Shown one piece after another: positions 40,289-48,882 of a stretch of DNA of 64,000 nt. The notes under the pieces are model-generated. The model saw nothing but the letters and a program-made list of their open reading frames with translations, did not search any database and was not told the DNA's origin. Origin of the DNA: Ensifer sp. LC11 (GTDB lineage Bacteria > Pseudomonadota > Alphaproteobacteria > Rhizobiales > Rhizobiaceae). A program made the translations under genes and the position numbers. Numbering within the stretch: the first letter of the stretch is position 1; every line of letters begins with the position of its first letter. Location of the stretch: contig NZ_MBSO01000073.1 of NCBI RefSeq assembly GCF_001695835.1, forward strand, positions 1 through 64,000, written 5' to 3'.

Positions 40289-41314
40289 ATGAGCGAAAGA
40301 CTGGAAGACATCGCAATTGCCATGGTCGCCAACGGCCGGGGCCTGCTCGCTGCCGATGAGTCGACGGCGACGATCAAGAAGCGTTTCGATACGATCGGCC
40401 TCGAATCCACCGAGACCTCCAGGCGTGATTACCGCGAGATGCTGCTGCGCGCCGACAAGGCGATGCGCAAGTACATCTCCGGCGTCATCCTCTATGAGGA
40501 AACCCTGTTCCAGCACGCCGTCGACGGCACGCCGCTCGTCGATATCATCCGGGCGGCCGGCTCGATCCCCGGCATCAAGGTCGACGCCGGCGCCAAGCCG
40601 ATGACCAACTTCCCGGCCGAAACCATCACCGAGGGCCTCGACGGCCTCGCCCAGCGGTTGGCGAGATATTACGAGGCTGGCGCGCGCTTTGCCAAATGGC
40701 GCGGCGTGATCGCCGTCTCCGACACGTTGCCGAGCCCGGGCGCGGTTCGCGCCAACGCCCATGCGCTGGCCCGCTACGCCGCCCTTTGCCAGGAGGCCGG
40801 CATCGTGCCGATCGTCGAGCCGGAAGTGCTGATGGATGGAGCGCCGGGCGACCATTCGATCGACCGTTCGGAAGAGGTGACGGAGTGGACGCTGCGTATC
40901 ACCTTCGAGGAACTGGCGGCCATGCGCGTCAAGCTCGAAGGCATGATCCTGAAACCGAGCATGGTGATCGACGGCAAGAAGGCCCGCAAGGCTTCCGTCA
41001 CTGAGGTGGCCGAGCGCACGATCAAGGTGCTGAAGCGCACCGTGCCTTCCGCCGTTCCGGGCATCGCTTTCCTCTCGGGTGGCCAATCGACTGAAGAGGC
41101 AACCGCCCATCTCTCGGCGATGAACACCCATCACGACCTGCCGTGGAAGCTCACCTTTTCCTATGGCCGCGCCCTGCAGCAGGAAGCTCTCAACGCCTGG
41201 CATGGCAAGGCCGACAACATCGGTGCGGGCCAGCGCGCCTTCTCGCATCGCGCCGAGATGTGCAGCCTCGCTGCCAAGGGTACCTGGAAGAAGGATCTCG
41301 AAAAAGCCGCGTGA
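40289..41314 (+). CDS. Fructose-bisphosphate aldolase, class I
   Basis: A Schiff-base aldolase that cleaves fructose-1,6-bisphosphate. The 341 residues contain GRGLLAADESTATIKKRF and the catalytic lysine in GMILKPSMVIDGK (Lys222), with IAFLSGGQSTEEAT. No zinc-site class II features are present. The start has AGGGAG upstream. It has its own promoter region of about 200 bases after pgk and its own terminator. Confidence 0.96.
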   Translation: MSERLEDIAIAMVANGRGLLAADESTATIKKRFDTIGLESTETSRRDYREMLLRADKAMRKYISGVILYEETLFQHAVDGTPLVDIIRAAGSIPGIKVDAGAKPMTNFPAETITEGLDGLAQRLARYYEAGARFAKWRGVIAVSDTLPSPGAVRANAHALARYAALCQEAGIVPIVEPEVLMDGAPGDHSIDRSEEVTEWTLRITFEELAAMRVKLEGMILKPSMVIDGKKARKASVTEVAERTIKVLKRTVPSAVPGIAFLSGGQSTEEATAHLSAMNTHHDLPWKLTFSYGRALQQEALNAWHGKADNIGAGQRAFSHRAEMCSLAAKGTWKKDLEKAA

Positions 41315-41340
41315 TCCACGGGCAACCAAGGCAAAGTGGA

Positions 41341-41364
41341 GGGGCTGCGTGGCGGCCCCTTTTT
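41341..41364 (+). terminator. Terminator after the aldolase gene
   Basis: GGGGCTGC (41341-41348) and GCGGCCCC (41352-41359) pair with one G-U and a 3-base loop, followed by five T. It lies 27 bases past the stop. Confidence 0.85.
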
Positions 41365-41485
41365 GCATCGTGGACTGGAACGCTGCCCGCCTGGAACTTG
41401 TCACCGGAACAAGTTGCCGTCTTTGCCGGGCGTAATCGCTGGCTTAAGCCTTGTCACGCAACGAAGCCCAGCGAAAGCCGATGCC

Positions 41486-42415
41486 ATGACAGCAGCCTCG
41501 ACAACCATCGCCTACGTCACCGTCGACGTCTTCACGTCAGAGCGTTTTGCCGGCAACCAGCTCGCCGTCATCCCCGATGCCCGGGGCTTGAGCGACCGCC
41601 AGATGCAGGCAATCGCGACCGAATTCGGCTATTCGGAAGTGACGTTCGTGCTGCCGGCCCGCGACCCCGCCAACACCGCCGAGGTCCGGATTTTCACGCC
41701 GACAATGGAAATCCCCTTCGCCGGCCATCCGAATGTCGGCACCGCCTTCGTGCTCGGCCGACGACAGGAGATCTTCGGCCGGGTGCCGGGTGACGTCCTG
41801 CGCTTCGAGGAAAAGGCAGGCCTGGTCGAGGCAACGCTGCTGCGCCAGAAGGGCGAGGTCACCGGCGCCCGCATCGTCGTGCCGCGCAGCCTGATCGTCG
41901 GCCCAGAAATCGACGCCGAGACCATCGCCGCCTGCGCATCGCTCCCACCGGAGGCCATCAGCACGCGCGTCCACGCGCCCGCCCGCCTTTCAGTTGGCCT
42001 GCCCTTCGCGGTCGCAGAGATCAGCGATGTCGCGACGCTTTCGACAGCCCGGCCGAACGTCACCGCCTTTCAGGCGGCCAATGTGCGCTACAAGCCGGAG
42101 GAAGACAGCTTCAGTCTGTTCCTTTACAGCCGATCCGCGCAACAGCCCTGGCAGATCCGCGCGCGCATGTTCGCGCCGCTCGACAACGTCAATGAGGATC
42201 CCGCCACCGGCAGCGCTTCGGCGGCCCTTTCCGCTCACCTCGTAGCTCTGCTGCCGGATCCGGATATCGATGTCGACATTGCCATCGAGCAGGGCGTGGA
42301 GATGGGACGCCGCAGCCTTATCGGCGCCTCTGTCCGCAAGCGGGACGGTGTCGTTCGTCAGGTCAGCCTCTCCGGCGAATGCGTAGACGCCATGCGCGGC
42401 GTCATCGACCTCTAG
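41486..42415 (+). CDS. PhzF-family isomerase-like protein
   Basis: A 309-residue protein of the PhzF/diaminopimelate-epimerase fold. It has VDVFTSERFAGNQLAVIPDA, EFGYSEVTFVLPA with the catalytic Glu of the family, TPTMEIPFAGHPNVGTA and DPATGSASAALSAHL. PhzF proper isomerises a phenazine precursor, but no other phenazine genes are present, so this member has another, unknown substrate. The ATG at 41486 has a weak ribosome site; another ATG is 5 bases earlier in another frame. Confidence 0.9.
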   Translation: MTAASTTIAYVTVDVFTSERFAGNQLAVIPDARGLSDRQMQAIATEFGYSEVTFVLPARDPANTAEVRIFTPTMEIPFAGHPNVGTAFVLGRRQEIFGRVPGDVLRFEEKAGLVEATLLRQKGEVTGARIVVPRSLIVGPEIDAETIAACASLPPEAISTRVHAPARLSVGLPFAVAEISDVATLSTARPNVTAFQAANVRYKPEEDSFSLFLYSRSAQQPWQIRARMFAPLDNVNEDPATGSASAALSAHLVALLPDPDIDVDIAIEQGVEMGRRSLIGASVRKRDGVVRQVSLSGECVDAMRGVIDL

Positions 42416-42476
42416 CATGGCCCTTACCGCCAGGCCCGGCGCGCCGCGCCGCCGATCGAATCCCTAGCGCTTTTCG

Positions 42477-43031
42477 CTACGCTTGGGGTTCCGGTTTCGA
42501 CTGCAGCCTCAGAATGTCGGCAAACATATCCTGCCACTCGGCGTCATCCATTTCGAGGAAGCCGAAACCGCGCAGCAGGAAGACGCCTTCCGTTGCCAGA
42601 AACATCAGCCGCGCCCGGCGCCCCCCTTCCGTCGACAGGTCCAAGCCATCAAGACGGGCGCGATACCAGGCGCGGTTCTTCGCCATATGCTCTTCACGCT
42701 GCAACAGGGCCGCCATCATGCCGGACGTACGGGCGTTCTCGGCGGTGTTCATCCGGGCGGTCACCGCCGCATGAGCGCGCATCGCCTTCAGCGGGTCAGC
42801 ATCGTCACCGCCCTCCGCCGCAACCGCGCCGTCGAATTCGGAAAACCAACGCTCCATCATCGCGTCGATCAGGCCGTCCTTGTTGCCGAAACAGTATTGC
42901 ACGCCGCCCTTGGTGATACCGGAAGCCTTGGCGACGGCATCGATCGTCAGGCCGGCGGCGCCGACGGTGTTCACGATCGCCTCCGCCGCATCCAGAACCT
43001 TGTCACGATCGATTGTTCGTCGCCGTCCCAT
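42477..43031 (-). CDS. TetR-family regulator, divergent to an MFS exporter
   Basis: A 184-residue TetR regulator: RTIDRDKVLDAAEAIVNTVG, then the recognition-helix region KASGITKGGVQYCFGNKDGL. It is divergent from the DHA2 exporter gene with a 108-base gap that contains a TACGTACGTA palindrome. SmvR- or QacR-like control of the exporter by cationic drugs is a fair guess from the pairing. Confidence 0.9.
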   Translation of the reverse strand: MGRRRTIDRDKVLDAAEAIVNTVGAAGLTIDAVAKASGITKGGVQYCFGNKDGLIDAMMERWFSEFDGAVAAEGGDDADPLKAMRAHAAVTARMNTAENARTSGMMAALLQREEHMAKNRAWYRARLDGLDLSTEGGRRARLMFLATEGVFLLRGFGFLEMDDAEWQDMFADILRLQSKPEPQA

Positions 43032-43053
43032 CTTGACTTCCTATTTCAAATCC

Positions 43054-43065
43054 ATACGTACGTAT
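43054..43065. promoter_or_regulatory. TetR operator candidate, ATACGTACGTAT
   Basis: A perfect 12-base palindrome 22 bases upstream of the tetR start and 74 bases upstream of the exporter start. It contains the same TACGTACGTA core as the operator of the dehalogenase TetR at 13992-14015. Confidence 0.7.
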
Positions 43066-43139
43066 TCAAATAAACAATGACCCTGACGTAAACAAGGCCC
43101 AGCCTCCATTTCCCCGTGGGCGGCCACCTGAGGTGTAAC

Positions 43140-44654
43140 ATGCTTCCGCAAAATCGCTGGCTCATTCTGGCCATCGTGTCGAGCGCTCTCTTTCTGATCG
43201 TCGTCGATATGACGGTGCTCTATACTGCCCTGCCCCGGCTGACCCACGACCTCGGCGCAACCGCGTCCGAAAAGCTCTGGATCGTCAATGCCTATGCCCT
43301 CGTCGTTGCCGGCCTCCTGCCCGGCCTCGGAACGCTTGGCGACAGGCTTGGGCACAAGAAGCCCTTCATCGTCGGCCTCGCCGTCTTCGGCGTCGCCTCT
43401 CTGATCGCCGCCTACGCGCCCAATCCGGAAGTCCTCATCGGCGGCCGCGTGCTGCTTGCCGTCGGCGCTGCGCTGATGATGCCGGCAACGCTGTCGATCA
43501 TCCGGCTGACCTTCACCGACGAGCGCGAGCGGGCGCTGGCGATCGGCGTCTGGGCCGCGATCGCCTCCGGAGGTGCGGCCATCGGCCCGGTACTTGGCGG
43601 CTTCCTGCTCGAATATTTCTGGTGGGGCTCGGTCTTCCTGATCAACGTGCCGATCGTCGCAATCGCCCTGCTGCTCGGCCTTGTCGTGCTGCCCAACACA
43701 GCAGGCAATCCCAAGCATCCGTGGGACGCGCTCGGCTCGCTGCAGATCATGGTCGGTCTCATTGGCCTTGCCTATGCCGTCAAGGAAACCAGCAAGCGCG
43801 AGCCTTCGCTGGAAGCCGGTCTTGCCGCCGCCGTGATCGGCGCGATCGCGCTTGTCCTTTTCGTACGCCGGCAGCGGCGGAGCAGCCATCCGCTGATCGA
43901 TTTCAGCCTCTTCCGCAACGGAGCCTTTTCCTCTGGCGTCGCGGCGGCATTGGTCGCATCGGCTTCCATCGTCGGTATCGAGCTGGTCCTCAGCCAGCAA
44001 CTGCAGTTGGTTGAAGGCTTCTCGCCGCTTCAGGCGGGCCTCTTCATCCTGCCGATCCCGCTCGCCGCCTTCGTCGCCGGCCCTCTGACCGGCGTGCTCC
44101 TGCCGCGGCTCGGTGCGGAGGTGGTGCTGCGCTCAGGCCTCATCCTTTCGGGCCTGGGCCTTGGTGGATATCTGCTGGTTCACGAAGCCGGCGCCTTTGC
44201 CCAGATCGCCAGTCTCGTCGTTCTCGGCCTCGGCATCGGCGCATCGATGACCGCAGCCTCCAGTGCCATCATGTTCAACGCCCCGCCGGAGCGGGCAGGC
44301 ATGGCGGCCTCCGTCGAAGAAGTCTCGTTCGAGCTTGGCGGCGCGATCGGCATTGCCGTGCTCGGCAGTGTGATGTCGCTCGTCTACACCGCCTTTCTCG
44401 TCCTGCCGGAGGGTGCCGCCATCTCGCCGATGGCGCGCGACAGCCTGGACGAGGCCTTGCTGCTTGCCGAGAAACTGCCGGCTGATGTGGCCGGCGAACT
44501 CGTGACCCGTGCCCGCTTTGCCTTTGAACAGGCCTTCACCGCAGTGGTGATCGTTGCGACGGCCATGCTGTTCGTCACCGGCCTCGCCATCTGGTGGCTG
44601 ACGGGTGGCCGCAGCAGCGTCCCGGTCGACGGCCGCCAGGCGAGCCATCATTAA
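43140..44654 (+). CDS. DHA2-family MFS drug exporter, SmvA/QacA-like
   Basis: A 14-helix proton antiporter of 504 residues. The N-terminus has VVDMTVLYTALPRLTHDLG with the membrane Asp in helix 1, typical of SmvA and QacA, then GDRLGHKKPFIVGL (motif A) and GPVLGGFLLEYFWW (motif C). Such pumps export quaternary ammonium and other cationic compounds. The ATG at 43140 has AGG upstream; the frame extends eight codons further. It is controlled by the divergent TetR in all likelihood. Confidence 0.9.
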   Translation: MLPQNRWLILAIVSSALFLIVVDMTVLYTALPRLTHDLGATASEKLWIVNAYALVVAGLLPGLGTLGDRLGHKKPFIVGLAVFGVASLIAAYAPNPEVLIGGRVLLAVGAALMMPATLSIIRLTFTDERERALAIGVWAAIASGGAAIGPVLGGFLLEYFWWGSVFLINVPIVAIALLLGLVVLPNTAGNPKHPWDALGSLQIMVGLIGLAYAVKETSKREPSLEAGLAAAVIGAIALVLFVRRQRRSSHPLIDFSLFRNGAFSSGVAAALVASASIVGIELVLSQQLQLVEGFSPLQAGLFILPIPLAAFVAGPLTGVLLPRLGAEVVLRSGLILSGLGLGGYLLVHEAGAFAQIASLVVLGLGIGASMTAASSAIMFNAPPERAGMAASVEEVSFELGGAIGIAVLGSVMSLVYTAFLVLPEGAAISPMARDSLDEALLLAEKLPADVAGELVTRARFAFEQAFTAVVIVATAMLFVTGLAIWWLTGGRSSVPVDGRQASHH

Positions 44655-44690
44655 GCACGACCGCCGGACGGAAATCCGCGTCCGGCGGGT

Positions 44691-46628
44691 TCAGCGCAGG
44701 CCCGCCTCGCATTTGGCGATCGCCTCGACCATCGCCTGGAAGCGCACGTGGTGGCGGACCGTATCCAGATCGGAATCCTGCTTGAACCAGAGCAGCTGAT
44801 AGCAGGAGCTCTGCGGCAGCAAGGTTTCCAGCAGATCGAGTGCTGCGTCGATGTCGCCGAGAATGGAATAGACGCACGCCGTGTTGTATCGGGCAACCAC
44901 GTCGTCGGGGTCGATCGCCAGCGCACGTGCGGCCCATTCCCGCGCCCGATCGGCCTCGCCCATATGGGCCAGCGCCAGCGCGCCGCGATGCGCGGGACCG
45001 GAGTTTTCCGGATTGAGTTCCAGCGCGCGCTCCGCGCGCGATATCCCGACCCTTGCCCATTGCGCACGCTCGGCGTTGCGCCCGAGCGACTTGTACGCGC
45101 TCATCAGGTGGATCGGCGACAGATAGTCGTCGGGCCTGATATCGGCAGCACGCTTGAAGAACTGGATCGCGGTCTCAAAGGAGCCTTGCATGAACAGGAA
45201 GCGGCCATAGTGGAAGTTCGCTTCGTAAAGCCCGGCATCAAGCGTCAATGCCTGCTCGAACTCGGCAACCGCCTCGTCGCACTGGCCGTCCTGATGCAGG
45301 ACCAGGCCGCGGGACGCGTGCGCCTCAGCCAGGTTCGGATCGAGCGCCAGGGCTTTGTCGGTGGTGGACAGGATGCTTTGCAGCGGGAACTCGTCTTCGT
45401 GCCAGTCGCGCAGGGCCGACTCGCAATCGGCAATGCCGGCATAGGCGCGGGCAAAATCCGGGTCGAGCTCCACCGCCTTCAGAAACATGCGCCGGGCCAG
45501 AAGCAGGTAGGATCGGGTCCAGGCGTGGGAGAACTGCCGGCCACGCAGATAGTAGGTATAGGCCTCCACGCTCGTCGTCGGATCGCTTTCGATCGCCCGC
45601 TTTTCCGCCGGCAGCAGCTTGATCCTCAGTTGATCGACGATCGCATGGGTGATCTCGTCCTGAATGGCGAAGATGTCCGTCAGCTCCCGGTCGTAGCGGT
45701 CGGCCCAGAGATGCGTCCCGGTCAAGGCGTCGATGAGCTGGCCGGTAATGCGCACCCGCGCGCCGGCCTTGCGCACGCTGCCTTCGAGGATGTAGCGGAC
45801 GCCAAGTTCCTGGGCCACCTGCTTCACCTTCACCGACCGCCCCTTGAAGGTGAACACGGTGTTGCGGGCGACCACATGCAGCTTCGAGATCTTCGAGAGA
45901 TCGGTGATGATGTCTTCCGTGATGCCGTCCGAGAAATACTCCTGCTCCGGATCGTGGCTCATGTTGGTGAAGGGAAGTACGCCGACGGAGAGCCCGTAGC
46001 CATCGTCGAGCACAACAGGACACGAGCCGTTCGGCGCCGAAGCGACTTTTGTCGGCGCACCGAGCGCGATCGAATAGACGTGCACCCCGGCGGCGATGTT
46101 CTTCAGCGTATGCTCGCCCTTGTCGATGAAACCGACATCCAGGCGCGAGCCGACATGGTCGCGCACCGAGGCCGAAACGGCAATGCCGGAGGGCTCCGCC
46201 AGCCCCTCAATGCGGGCTGCGACATTGACGCCGTCGCCGAAGATGTCCCCATCCTCGACGATGATGTCGCCGAGATGCACGCCGATCCTGAGTTCGATGC
46301 GTTTCAGCGGCGGCACGCCTTCGTTGCGGATCAGCATGCCGCGCTGGATGTCGACGGCGCAGGCAACCGCATGCACGACGCTTGCGAACTCGACAAGGAT
46401 GCCGTCGCCGGTGAGCTTGACGATCCGTCCCTTGTGGCGATTGATTTTCGGATCGACGAGTTCACTCTTGTGGCGCTTCATCGCGGCAAGCGTGCCCGTC
46501 TCATCAGCGCCGATCAGGCGGCTGTAGCCCACGACATCGGCAGCGAGAATTGCAGCGAGCCGGCGTTCCAAGAAACCCCCGAAATCATCTCCCGAATGAA
46601 GTGCGCACTTTAGCGCTTTCTTTCCCAT
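44691..46628 (-). CDS. Class III nucleotide cyclase with FlgO/TolB-like and TPR domains
   Basis: The 645 residues start with a cyclase domain (about 20-185). It has LAAILAADVVGYSRL (metal Asp31), KLTGDGILVEF (metal Asp75) and GDGVNVAARIEGLAEP. A domain at about 210-340 follows (VGVLPFTNMSHDPEQEYFSDGI, IEDIITDLSKI-like), known from cyclases and from FlgO-type proteins. Then come TPR repeats (about 370-640). No membrane helix is evident. This architecture is expanded in Sinorhizobium, where most members have unknown inputs. The ATG at 46628 has AGGACAG upstream. Confidence 0.9.
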   Translation of the reverse strand: MGKKALKCALHSGDDFGGFLERRLAAILAADVVGYSRLIGADETGTLAAMKRHKSELVDPKINRHKGRIVKLTGDGILVEFASVVHAVACAVDIQRGMLIRNEGVPPLKRIELRIGVHLGDIIVEDGDIFGDGVNVAARIEGLAEPSGIAVSASVRDHVGSRLDVGFIDKGEHTLKNIAAGVHVYSIALGAPTKVASAPNGSCPVVLDDGYGLSVGVLPFTNMSHDPEQEYFSDGITEDIITDLSKISKLHVVARNTVFTFKGRSVKVKQVAQELGVRYILEGSVRKAGARVRITGQLIDALTGTHLWADRYDRELTDIFAIQDEITHAIVDQLRIKLLPAEKRAIESDPTTSVEAYTYYLRGRQFSHAWTRSYLLLARRMFLKAVELDPDFARAYAGIADCESALRDWHEDEFPLQSILSTTDKALALDPNLAEAHASRGLVLHQDGQCDEAVAEFEQALTLDAGLYEANFHYGRFLFMQGSFETAIQFFKRAADIRPDDYLSPIHLMSAYKSLGRNAERAQWARVGISRAERALELNPENSGPAHRGALALAHMGEADRAREWAARALAIDPDDVVARYNTACVYSILGDIDAALDLLETLLPQSSCYQLLWFKQDSDLDTVRHHVRFQAMVEAIAKCEAGLR

Positions 46629-46739
46629 CTGTCCTGCGCCCTTTTCTGGTTGAAACGTCAGGTTTCTCAACCAAACTAGCGGCAGGCCGGAGGTGATGGA
46701 GTTCCAAAGGTAACGGCGAGTTGCGTTACGGGCGACGCA

Positions 46740-46895
46740 CTACGGCCGTATCAGCACGGTCACCATCATCATGACAATGGCAAAGACCGCGATCTTCCAG
46801 AAGTCGCGACGATGTCGCAATCCCGGCAGGCCGAGTGGCCACAGCAACTGGATGACCATTGCCAGAAGCAGAATAAGGGCGAGCGCCTTCTGCAT
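46740..46895 (-). CDS. 51-residue membrane protein
   Basis: A short frame starting MQKALALILLLAMVIQLLWP and ending MMMVTVLIRP, with two membrane helices (about 4-23 and 33-49) and a basic loop GLRHRRDFW between them. GAGGGCAAC lies just upstream of the ATG at 46895. Strong ribosome site, helices on both sides of a positive loop and typical codon use make it a real gene; the function is unknown. Confidence 0.75.
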   Translation of the reverse strand: MQKALALILLLAMVIQLLWPLGLPGLRHRRDFWKIAVFAIVMMMVTVLIRP

Positions 46896-47185
46896 GTTGC
46901 CCTCATGAACCAAAGGTCACCTAACCGGCAGCGTGTTCGCAGGGCCGGCATCGTTCGTCGCATGGAGCACCGCCTCCTCCCAAGGACTGGCGATACGCTG
47001 CGCTTGGCAAAAAGGGCTAGTGTTTCCGGAGCCGATTTGCAATGACCGGCAGCCGCGTGTTGCTTCGATCATCGCCGATTGGGGGACAAAAGCATGCGGC
47101 AAACCAAAGTGCTGTAAAGAGAAACCGGCTGGCAATTCGCTAGGCATCGCCCTAACTTGCTGACGGCAGAACGAATTTCGGATGG

Positions 47186-48490
47186 ATGATGAGAAAGAAC
47201 CTGCTCCCGGTCGCCGCCCTCCTGCTCGGCACGCTGTTTCTCTTTCTGGGCAATGGTCTTCAGGGGCTTCTTCTTCCCGTGCGCGGCACCGCTGAAGGTT
47301 ATCCGACCACCATCCTCGGCCTGATCGGCACATCCTGGGCGGCGGGCTTCGTTCTCGGCTGCTTCTTTGCCCCCAACGTCGTCAAGCGCATCGGCCATGT
47401 GCGGGCCTTCAGCGTTTTCGCTGCGCTCATCGCCATCGTCGCGCTGACGACCGGTATCCTGATCGATTCCACCTGGTGGCTGATCCTGCGGGCGCTGACC
47501 GGCTTTGCCACCGCCGGCACCTCGATGATCATCGAAAGCTGGCTGAACGAGCGCGCCACCAATGAAAGCCGCGGGGTGATCTTCTCGCTCTATATCGCCA
47601 TCACCCTCTTTGGCGTCGTCGGCGGCCAGATGATGATCCCCTTCGGCGATACGTCGACCAGCTTCTTCTTCATGATCTGCGGCATCCTCTATTGTGTCGC
47701 GATGCTGCCGACCTTGATGTCGAAGGCCGCCTCGCCGCAGCCGTTGAAGAAGGTCAGTCTCGATTTGCGCGGCCTCTACCGGAACTCGCCGGTTTCCTTC
47801 CTCGGCATCCTGCTGGTCGGTATCGCCAACGGCGCCTTCGGCACGCTCGGCGCGGTCTTCGGCCGGCAGGCCGGGCTTTCCGACAGCACCGTTGCGGCAA
47901 TGATGAGCGTGGCGATCTTCGCCGGCGCGGTCATGCAGCTCCCCGCCGGCCGCCTCTCCGACCGTATCGACCGACGTTACGTACTGGCAGCCCTTGCCGG
48001 CATTGGCGCCTTGGCCGGGCTGCTGATCTTCCTCATCGAGCCGAGCCAGGTCTGGATCGTGCTGACGCTGATCGCAATCTACGGCGCTGCCGCCAACGCG
48101 CTCTATCCGATCGCCGTTTCGCACGCCAACGACTTCGCGACCGCCGAGGACTTCGTCAAAGTCTCCGGTGGCCTGCTGCTGCTCTACGGCATCGGCACCA
48201 TTATCGGCCCGACCATCGGCGGCCCGGTCATGACCGCGGCCGGCCCCTACGGTCTGTTCATGATCACCGCCTGCGCCCATATTCTGATCACGGCCTATGC
48301 CATCATCCGCAGCCGGGTGCGCGCGCCTGTGCCGGTTTCCGACCGCGATGCCTTCTCGCCCGTCAACGCCGGCACGCCGACGACGCCGGAAAGCCTGCAG
48401 CTTTCGCCACGCGCGGCCCCATTTGAAGAGGCCCGCAACGAGCCGGACAAGCGTCCGGAATGGGAGGATCAGTCCGATGAGCCTATTTGA
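47186..48490 (+). CDS. MFS transporter, YcaD-like
   Basis: A 12-helix transporter of 434 residues. VKRIGHVRAFSVFAALIAIVAL and ESWLNERATNESRGVIFSLY are typical of the YcaD-like group, whose substrates are poorly known. The C-terminal 60 residues are hydrophilic (RAPVPVSDRDAF). The last codons overlap the start of the DUF1192 gene, so the two are coupled. Confidence 0.88.
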   Translation: MMRKNLLPVAALLLGTLFLFLGNGLQGLLLPVRGTAEGYPTTILGLIGTSWAAGFVLGCFFAPNVVKRIGHVRAFSVFAALIAIVALTTGILIDSTWWLILRALTGFATAGTSMIIESWLNERATNESRGVIFSLYIAITLFGVVGGQMMIPFGDTSTSFFFMICGILYCVAMLPTLMSKAASPQPLKKVSLDLRGLYRNSPVSFLGILLVGIANGAFGTLGAVFGRQAGLSDSTVAAMMSVAIFAGAVMQLPAGRLSDRIDRRYVLAALAGIGALAGLLIFLIEPSQVWIVLTLIAIYGAAANALYPIAVSHANDFATAEDFVKVSGGLLLLYGIGTIIGPTIGGPVMTAAGPYGLFMITACAHILITAYAIIRSRVRAPVPVSDRDAFSPVNAGTPTTPESLQLSPRAAPFEEARNEPDKRPEWEDQSDEPI

Positions 48491-48665
48491 CGACGATCGG
48501 CCACAGAAGAAGGTGGCCCACGAAATCGGCAGTGACCTCGCGCTCCTGTCAGTCGACGAGTTGACACAACGCATCGCCCTTCTGACGGACGAAATCGCCC
48601 GGCTGGAAGCCGAACGGACACGCAAGTCCGCAAGCCGCTCGGCTGCGGAAAACCTGTTTCGCTAA
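48477..48665 (+). CDS. DUF1192-family small protein
   Basis: A 62-residue helical protein beginning MSLFDDDRPQKKVAHEIGSDL, then LLSVDELTQRIALLTDEIARLEAE, the DUF1192 pattern found across alphaproteobacteria. It overlaps the MFS stop and has GGGAGG upstream. The acidic N-terminus and helical C-terminus suggest a coiled coil. Function unknown. Confidence 0.9.
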   Translation: MSLFDDDRPQKKVAHEIGSDLALLSVDELTQRIALLTDEIARLEAERTRKSASRSAAENLFR

Positions 48666-48709
48666 GGCGCCTCAGGCAGCGGTCCGCGCGGAGCAAGACA
48701 GGGCGCGCT

Positions 48710-48724
48710 TAACGGCACATTAAG
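48710..48724. promoter_or_regulatory. CtrA box 1, TTAACGGCACATTAA
   Basis: An exact TTAA-N7-TTAA match to the CtrA full site, 45 bases past the DUF1192 stop and 297 bases before rcdA. A terminator lies between it and rcdA, so it may control something other than rcdA. Confidence 0.7.
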
Positions 48725-48732
48725 CATTATCT

Positions 48733-48848
48733 GCGATTGTCAGGGCATCCGGAGCTTTCCGGGCTCAGACAATTTCTCCGACTGGCGAATGGGTCTGATT
48801 TTTCTCCCTGTTTTACCTTGAGAGCCGCTTTTCGCGGCTCTTTTTTTG
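48733..48848 (+). ncRNA. Candidate small RNA upstream of rcdA
   Basis: The interval has no frame but follows a CtrA box. It contains a dyad ATTGTC/GACAAT around a GC-rich core (about 48738-48774) and then a pyrimidine-rich single-stranded stretch (TTCTCCCTGTTTTAC, about 48802). It ends at an intrinsic terminator. This is the layout of a trans-acting small RNA of about 100 bases with anti-ribosome-site character. The 5' end is not determined; it could instead be the 3' UTR of the DUF1192 message. Confidence 0.45.
48821..48848 (+). terminator. Intrinsic terminator before rcdA
   Basis: AGAGCCGC (48821-48828) and GCGGCTCT (48834-48841) form a perfect 8-bp stem with a 5-base loop, followed by seven or eight T. 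It is 155 bases past the DUF1192 stop. Confidence 0.92.
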
Positions 48849-48882
48849 TTTTGGCATAGGTTTCTCTAAAGAACTGTGGAGA

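Noticed and set aside
41486-42415. Phenazine biosynthesis cluster
   Set aside because: Only a PhzF-fold gene exists; no other phz genes are nearby, and the family is widespread outside phenazine pathways.
44748-46613. A 621-codon plus-strand frame
   Set aside because: Antisense to the cyclase-TPR gene, which has clear domains; the frame has only shadow composition.
46769-46963. A 64-codon minus-strand frame
   Set aside because: It overlaps the better-supported 51-residue membrane protein in another frame and has an Arg/Cys-rich shadow composition.
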